From contig CACZTE010000202.1 of the NCBI GenBank assembly GCA_902784045.1, forward strand, positions 1-8,104: a stretch of 8,104 bases of DNA, written 5' to 3'. The notes under the pieces were generated by a model. It worked only from the letters and a program-made list of their open reading frames with translations. It made no database searches and had not been told where the DNA came from. The first letter of the stretch is position 1. Each line of letters opens with the position of its first letter. Position numbers and translations under genes: made by a program. Positions 5,950 to 8,104 of this stretch are shown one piece after another. The stretch comes from an uncultured Eubacterium sp. Lineage in GTDB: Bacteria > Bacillota > Clostridia > Eubacteriales > Eubacteriaceae.

Positions 5950-6639
5950 TCATTGCTTTGTTGACAACGCCGGATCGGCGATGCCGTTAGCAGAGAAGGC
6001 TTTTTCCCGGTCGATACAGGTCGCGCATTTTCCGCAGGGTGTCTCCCCGCCGGCATAGCACGACCACGTGAGTTCATAAGGGACGCTGACGCTGAGCCCG
6101 ATATTCACAATATCCGCTTTGGCACTGCCGATAAAGGGCGCTTCCACGGTGAGGGCATGGCCGCTGCCCTCGATGATCGCGTCCGTGATGGCCCGGTTAA
6201 AAGCCGGGGTGCAGTCGGGATAGGCGGCTCCCGCGCCGTCGTCGGCATGGGCGCCGTACCACAGGCTCTCACAGCCCAGGCTTAAGGCGACGCTGGCCGC
6301 GACCGATAAAAACAAACCGTTGCGGTAGGGCACATAGGTGCTGACCACTTGCGTATCGGAGGCTTGTTGCTGCTCGGCGTAGCTGCCTTCCGGCAGCGCT
6401 TCATCGGAGCCTTTGAGCAGGGATGAGCCGCTGTCTTTAAAAACCGCCGACAAATCGATGTGTTTTAACACAACGCCGTAATGGGCGGCAATGGCCTCTG
6501 CCGCTTGTATTTCCTTGTCGTGTTTTTGGCCGTAGCTCACGCAAAGCGCGGCTGTTTCGGCCCGGCCGTAACGCCGGACAGCCAGCGCCAGCGCCGTCGC
6601 GGAATCAATGCCGCCGCTTAATAGGATGAGTGCTTTCAT
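5950..6639 (-). CDS. queC: QueC, 7-cyano-7-deazaguanine (preQ0) synthase
   Basis: A 229-aa cytosolic enzyme that converts 7-carboxy-7-deazaguanine to preQ0 with ATP and ammonia. The N-terminal PP-loop SGGIDS (8-13) binds ATP. Further conserved parts are SYGQKH (35-40), STYVPYRNG (100-108) with the family's VPxRN, YGAHADD (128-134) with YPDC (140-143), and the zinc site formed by C194, C202, C205 and C208 in WSCYAGGETPCGKCATC. All key residues are present. The ATG at 6639 follows GAGAGG at five bases. It lies 85 bases after queF, with a foldable spacer between them, and 37 bases before queT. QueD and QueE, which make its substrate, are not in the window, so they must be encoded elsewhere if the pathway is complete. 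Confidence 0.95.
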   Translation of the reverse strand: MKALILLSGGIDSATALALAVRRYGRAETAALCVSYGQKHDKEIQAAEAIAAHYGVVLKHIDLSAVFKDSGSSLLKGSDEALPEGSYAEQQQASDTQVVSTYVPYRNGLFLSVAASVALSLGCESLWYGAHADDGAGAAYPDCTPAFNRAITDAIIEGSGHALTVEAPFIGSAKADIVNIGLSVSVPYELTWSCYAGGETPCGKCATCIDREKAFSANGIADPALSTKQ

Positions 6640-6660
6640 GTTGACCTCTCTTTGATGCTG

Positions 6661-6717
6661 TGTCCAACTATTACTGGTGCGCCCAGTTAACGATGTAATC
6701 CGTGAACCGTTTGGACA
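6661..6717 (-). other. Inverted repeat in the queF-queC spacer, possible three-way RNA fold
   Basis: TGTCCAA (6661-6667) and TTGGACA (6711-6717) can close a structure enclosing the hairpin ACTGG-loop-CCAGT (6673-6687) and a weaker AACG/CGTT pair (6689-6692 with 6708-6711). No U-tract follows, so it does not look like a terminator. It may set mRNA cleavage or the relative output of queF and queC. Confidence 0.35.
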
Positions 6718-6724
6718 AAGAGCG

Positions 6725-7195
6725 CTATCGGTTGTCCACTTTTTCCGGATACATGTCGTGGCGGCTTAAACGCTGCCACGCCGCCGCTTCCCAACGTGTG
6801 CCGGGTTTGCCGTAGTTGCAATAGGGATCGATGGAAATGCCGCCTCTGGGCAGAAATTTGCCGGTGACCTCAATGTATTTGGGATCGAGCAGCGCGATGA
6901 GGTCATTCATGATGACATTGACGCAGTCCTCGTGAAACGACCCGTGATTGCGGAAAGAAAAGAGATAGAGCTTAAGGCTTTTGCTTTCCACCATTTTGAC
7001 ATCGGGCACGTAGCTGATGGTGATGGCGGCGAAATCCGGCTGGCCGGTGATGGGACAAAGGGCCGTGAATTCCGGGCAGTTGAACTTGACGTAATAGTCA
7101 TGGTCACGATGGGCGTTGTCAAAGGTCTCCAACAGCGACGGATCGTAATGCCCGGCGTATGTGGTGTCTTTGCTGCCTAAATGGGATAACGTCAT
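6725..7195 (-). CDS. queF: QueF, NADPH-dependent 7-cyano-7-deazaguanine reductase (type I)
   Basis: A 156-aa cytosolic enzyme that reduces the nitrile of preQ0 to the aminomethyl of preQ1. It is the short, unimodular Bacillus-type QueF. The catalytic cysteine is C47 in EFTALCPITGQPDFA (42-56), with D54 as the partner acid. The NADPH-binding QueF motif is ESKSLKLY (70-77). H88-E89 in the FRNHGSFHEDCVN stretch correspond to the substrate-binding residues. The ATG at 7195 is fixed by a full AAGGAGGT site eight bases upstream. The reading frame stays open back to 7420, but that extension is the structured leader and has no ribosome site. First gene of the operon, behind the attenuator at 7286-7437. 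Confidence 0.95.
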   Translation of the reverse strand: MTLSHLGSKDTTYAGHYDPSLLETFDNAHRDHDYYVKFNCPEFTALCPITGQPDFAAITISYVPDVKMVESKSLKLYLFSFRNHGSFHEDCVNVIMNDLIALLDPKYIEVTGKFLPRGGISIDPYCNYGKPGTRWEAAAWQRLSRHDMYPEKVDNR

Positions 7196-7266
7196 CTGGG
7201 TGAACCTCCTTGATTGACGCTGATGGTATGTCATGGGATGATTGGTTTGGGTTGATCGACAAACCG

Positions 7267-7289
7267 TTTTGGCGAATTTTGCGCCAAAA
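7267..7289 (-). other. Second hairpin in the queF leader, after the terminator
   Basis: TTTTGGCG and CGCCAAAA form a perfect eight-base-pair stem around a seven-base loop. It begins inside the U-tract of the attenuator terminator and lies about 70 nt before the queF start. It could influence polymerase pausing or mRNA stability; it is not followed by its own U-tract. Confidence 0.4.
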
Positions 7290-7320
7290 GAAAAACGGCT
7301 TGCCTTTTCCGGCAGCCGTT
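7286..7320 (-). terminator. Intrinsic terminator in the queF leader (attenuator)
   Basis: On the minus strand AACGGCTGCC (7320-7311) pairs with GGCAAGCCGTT (7304-7294) with one bulged A around a GGAAAA loop, followed by TTTCTTTT. It lies between the queF promoter and the queF ribosome site, so it must be conditionally formed for the operon to be expressed. Confidence 0.8.
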
Positions 7321-7437
7321 TATTCACGTGGTGAATCATTGTCGCGCGCGAAAAAGCGTATTGAATACGCGCGCGTACAACAAACGGTCCCGGTTTTGAT
7401 TGCCGGCAGGAAGGTACCAATGAACTGCCGCAAAAAT
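7286..7437 (-). promoter_or_regulatory. Attenuation riboswitch upstream of queF, probably preQ1-I-like
   Basis: The leader starts with a hairpin: CGGCAG (7430-7425), loop TTCATTGGTACCTTC, CTGCCG (7409-7404), then an A-rich tail GCAATCAAAACCGG. Loop UUGGU can pair with tail ACCGG (two G-U pairs), giving the H-type pseudoknot layout of preQ1-I aptamers, and the loop opens with the UUC seen in Bacillus examples. The same arm, extended as TTTTTGCGGCAG (7436-7425), can pair instead with CTGCCGGAAAA (7315-7305) of the terminator, and CCGTTT (7387-7382) can pair with AAACGG (7321-7316), nested inside. So aptamer and antiterminator exclude each other. Ligand binding would free the terminator and shut the operon off. 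The switch layout is directly visible; the ligand class is inferred from the genes and shape. The leader also has a CGCG-rich hairpin (about 7340-7377) and ATTCAC/GTGAAT. Confidence 0.65.
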
Positions 7438-7445
7438 GTTCTTTT

Positions 7446-7473
7446 ATTATATCAGTCTGTTCTATCCTGTCAA
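7446..7473 (-). promoter_or_regulatory. Sigma-A promoter of the queF-queC-queT operon
   Basis: TTGACA (7468-7473), a 16-bp spacer and TATAAT (7446-7451) on the minus strand match consensus in both boxes. The transcript would start near 7439, so the aptamer-like hairpin begins within about ten nucleotides of the RNA 5' end, and the untranslated leader is about 245 nt. Confidence 0.85.
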
Positions 7474-7621
7474 TGCTTTTTTGAGATTGGGGAATGATCG
7501 CCGTTTTTTCTTAACGTGTGGGCGTTGACCAATTTGAAAAGCTCGGAACGCGAGCCGGTGTTGATTCATGTCAGTGTTATGATTTTATCTTCAATCCTGT
7601 TTGCTATCATTTTCACTTGAT

Positions 7622-7650
7622 TTGAAATGTGATCTCGCCATTGTTATCAT
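7622..7650 (+). promoter_or_regulatory. Candidate promoter for the small hydrophobic peptide mRNA
   Basis: TTGAAA (7622-7627), a 17-bp spacer and TATCAT (7645-7650) match consensus at five of six positions in each box. The start would fall near 7657, giving a leader of over 100 nt before the peptide gene. The stretch between 7474 and 7621 contains no gene or clear signal that I can see. Confidence 0.55.
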
Positions 7651-7667
7651 CAAATGAAGGTGTCACG

Positions 7668-7787
7668 ATGAAGTTTATCCTTTTCGATAGACGGTGGACG
7701 GTTAGCCCTCACCATTTTGTCCTTGACGGCAAAATCGGAGGGTTCGCGTCCCTCCGATCATATGAAACCCGAACGGGAATTCAATGA
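7668..7787 (+). CDS. Possible 39-aa leader peptide upstream of the hydrophobic peptide
   Basis: An ATG at 7668 lies seven bases after GAAGG (7656-7660) and opens a 39-codon frame, MKFILFDRRW to RTGIQ, that stops with TGA at 7785-7787, directly touching the next AAAGGAGGG ribosome site. Translating it would open the hairpins at 7714-7758 and could couple to the downstream gene, as leader frames do in some toxin mRNAs. Against it: the predicted transcript start is so close that the ribosome site may be cut short, and the peptide matches nothing I know. Confidence 0.25.
   Translation: MKFILFDRRWTVSPHHFVLDGKIGGFASLRSYETRTGIQ
7714..7758 (+). promoter_or_regulatory. Paired hairpins with a switchable anti-Shine-Dalgarno arm
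   Basis: Two adjacent hairpins: ATTTTGTC/GGCAAAAT (7714-7721 with 7728-7735) and a perfect nine-base-pair stem ATCGGAGGG/CCCTCCGAT (7734-7742 with 7750-7758). The CCCTCC arm (7750-7755) can pair either with GGAGGG in its own hairpin (7737-7742) or with the identical GGAGGG of the ribosome site at 7790-7795. Forming the first frees translation, forming the second hides the ribosome site. Confidence 0.55.
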
Positions 7788-7905
7788 AAGGAGGGCGTTT
7801 TTTACGCTGACGATCGATAGCCTGATCGCGGTACTCCGCTTCGGGCTGACCTGCTTGACGATTGGTTATTCAATCGGTCGCGGCAACAATCACGCAAAAA
7901 AATAG
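7762..7905 (+). CDS. Small single-span hydrophobic peptide, candidate type I toxin
   Basis: From the ATG at 7762 the frame has 47 codons, ending in a hydrophobic segment (LIAVLRFGLTCLTIGYSIGR) and a basic tail (GNNHAKK), the build of small membrane toxins in Firmicutes (TxpA/holin-like peptides). That ATG has no ribosome site. A very strong AAAGGAGGG (7787-7795) lies inside the frame, and twelve bases after its GGAGG core comes CTGACGATCGAT; a CTG start at 7807 would give a typical 31-aa peptide. So either the true start is a non-AUG codon, or the original ATG was lost and the gene is decaying. The stop codon lies within the antisense RNA terminator. The toxin call rests on size, charge pattern and the antisense arrangement, not on a recognised family match. 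Confidence 0.45.
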   Translation: MKPEREFNERRAFFTLTIDSLIAVLRFGLTCLTIGYSIGRGNNHAKK

Positions 7906-7932
7906 CCGTCCAACTCCTAAAATTGGCGGCTA
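7896..7932 (-). terminator. Intrinsic terminator of the antisense RNA
   Basis: On the minus strand TAGCCGCCAA (7932-7923) pairs with TTGGACGGCTA (7913-7903) with one bulge, around a nine-base loop, followed by seven Ts (7902-7896). The stem includes the stop codon of the hydrophobic peptide. Read on the plus strand the U-tract is poor (CTTTGC), so it mainly serves minus-strand RNA. Confidence 0.8.
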
Positions 7933-7985
7933 CTTTGCTGTTCATCAAGTGCTAACCGTCTATCGGCGGCACCTCTTTTCATTTT
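7896..7985 (-). ncRNA. Candidate antisense antitoxin RNA, about 90 nt
   Basis: The RNA would run from a start near 7985 to the seven-T tract at 7896. It begins with TACAAAATGAAAAGAGG and carries CCGATAGACGGTTAGC before the terminator hairpin. It contains no plausible protein-coding frame. It is complementary to the last bases and the 3' UTR of the plus-strand peptide mRNA, the convergent tail-to-tail layout known for TxpA/RatA. The 5' end is only a prediction from the promoter. Confidence 0.5.
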
Positions 7986-7990
7986 GTATC

Positions 7991-8021
7991 ATTATTCATC
8001 ACCTCAATGGCAATTTGTCAA
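7991..8021 (-). promoter_or_regulatory. Candidate promoter of the antisense RNA
   Basis: TTGACA (8016-8021) is perfect; the best -10 on the minus strand is AATAAT (7991-7996), five of six matches, at a longer than usual 19-bp spacing. It lies just after the stop of the upstream minus-strand gene, so it would serve a separate short transcript. Confidence 0.45.
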
Positions 8022-8042
8022 ATGCAAAGCGCTATTTTAAGC

Positions 8043-8104
8043 TTACACCTGCTCGTCGTATTCCCCGTATTCGCATCCGGCGTTTTCCACATGAACGCGG
8101 TCGA
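8043..8104 (-). CDS. C-terminal end of an unrecognised protein (runs off window)
   Basis: The last 20 codons of a minus-strand frame enter from the right edge: DRVHVENAGCEYGEYDEQV and a TAA stop at 8045-8043. The tail is acidic and codon use resembles the neighbouring genes. It is too short to assign a family. The TTGACA of the antisense RNA promoter begins 21 bases past the stop, which fits a real gene end. Confidence 0.45.
   Translation of the reverse strand, partial: DRVHVENAGCEYGEYDEQV

Larger units (their letters stand above)
7685..7966. repeat. Inverted repeat flanking the hydrophobic peptide gene
   Basis: CGATAGACGGT (7685-7695) is the exact inverse of ACCGTCTATCG (7955-7965), and GACGGTTAGC (7697-7706) of GCTAACCGTC (7951-7960). 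The left copy is the right one with seven bases duplicated (ACGGTGGACGGT). The two halves overlap on the right side, so only one pairing forms at a time. A sense mRNA spanning both could close on itself, joining the 5' leader to the 3' UTR around the peptide gene. Confidence 0.6.

Noticed and set aside
7196..7420. N-terminal extension of QueF by 75 codons
   Set aside because: The extension covers the attenuator hairpins, lacks QueF homology features, and the AAGGAGGT site fixes the start at 7195.
7537..7556. Minus-strand terminator: GCTCG/CGAGC hairpin followed by TTTTC
   Set aside because: Only a five-pair stem and four Ts, with no transcript needing to end there; too weak to list.
7690..7765. 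A tRNA: GGAGGGTTCGCGTCCCTCC looks like a T-arm, preceded by a hairpin
   Set aside because: No acceptor stem pairs with the following bases, the second hairpin does not have a seven-base anticodon loop, and the T-loop lacks the conserved A. The hairpin is better explained by its match to the ribosome site.
7685..7966. Terminal inverted repeats of a miniature transposable element
   Set aside because: The repeats do not extend outwards, no target-site duplication is seen, and the promoter, terminator and ribosome-site structures between them point to an RNA-regulated peptide gene. Multiple copies in the genome would reopen this.
1..8104. CRISPR arrays, rRNA or insertion sequences
   Set aside because: No regularly spaced direct repeats, rRNA-like conserved stretches or transposase-like frames are seen anywhere in the window.

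Overview
The window looks like chromosomal DNA of a low- to mid-GC Gram-positive bacterium, most likely a Clostridia-type Firmicute. The evidence is the gene families (PrsW-like protease, XRE/ImmA pair, TraX-family membrane protein, QueT), the strong AGGAGG-type ribosome binding sites, sigma-A-type promoters and U-tailed hairpin terminators. Coding DNA is moderately GC-rich, while the intergenic region at 2770-2997 is extremely AT-rich. I cannot name the genus.

Left block (1-2997, minus strand). A membrane HD-GYP domain protein, a MalY/PatB-type PLP C-S lyase and the N-terminal 139 residues of a PrsW-type intramembrane protease follow each other closely, reading leftwards. They probably form one operon from a promoter near 2823-2851, which would give the HD-GYP mRNA a leader of about 200 nt. 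The divergent region also holds a 19-bp AT-only dyad.

Middle block (2908-4779, plus strand). A perfect-consensus promoter (TTGACA, 17 bp, TATAAT) drives a tight three-gene operon: an XRE repressor, an ImmA/IrrE-type metallopeptidase (HELGH) and a TraX-family membrane protein. It ends at a strong terminator that also serves, in the other orientation, a convergent small basic protein (72 aa, unknown).

Queuosine block (about 5200-7473, minus strand). queF, queC and queT form an operon combining the last two steps of preQ1 synthesis with an ECF-type importer for queuosine precursors. The promoter (TTGACA, 16 bp, TATAAT) is followed by a structured leader of about 245 nt. Its first hairpin and pseudoknot-capable A-rich tail resemble a preQ1-I aptamer, and an intrinsic terminator lies just before queF. 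The first arm of the aptamer-like hairpin can pair instead with the terminator, which gives a complete attenuation switch.

Right block (7622-8104). A very small hydrophobic peptide gene on the plus strand faces an apparent antisense RNA of about 90 nt on the minus strand, whose U-tailed terminator overlaps the peptide's stop codon. The sense leader contains a hairpin whose CCCTCC arm can also hide the peptide's Shine-Dalgarno sequence, plus a segment that pairs with the 3' UTR inside the antisense overlap. I read this as a candidate type I toxin-antitoxin locus, possibly with a damaged toxin start codon. The last 62 bases hold the C-terminal end of an unrecognised minus-strand gene.
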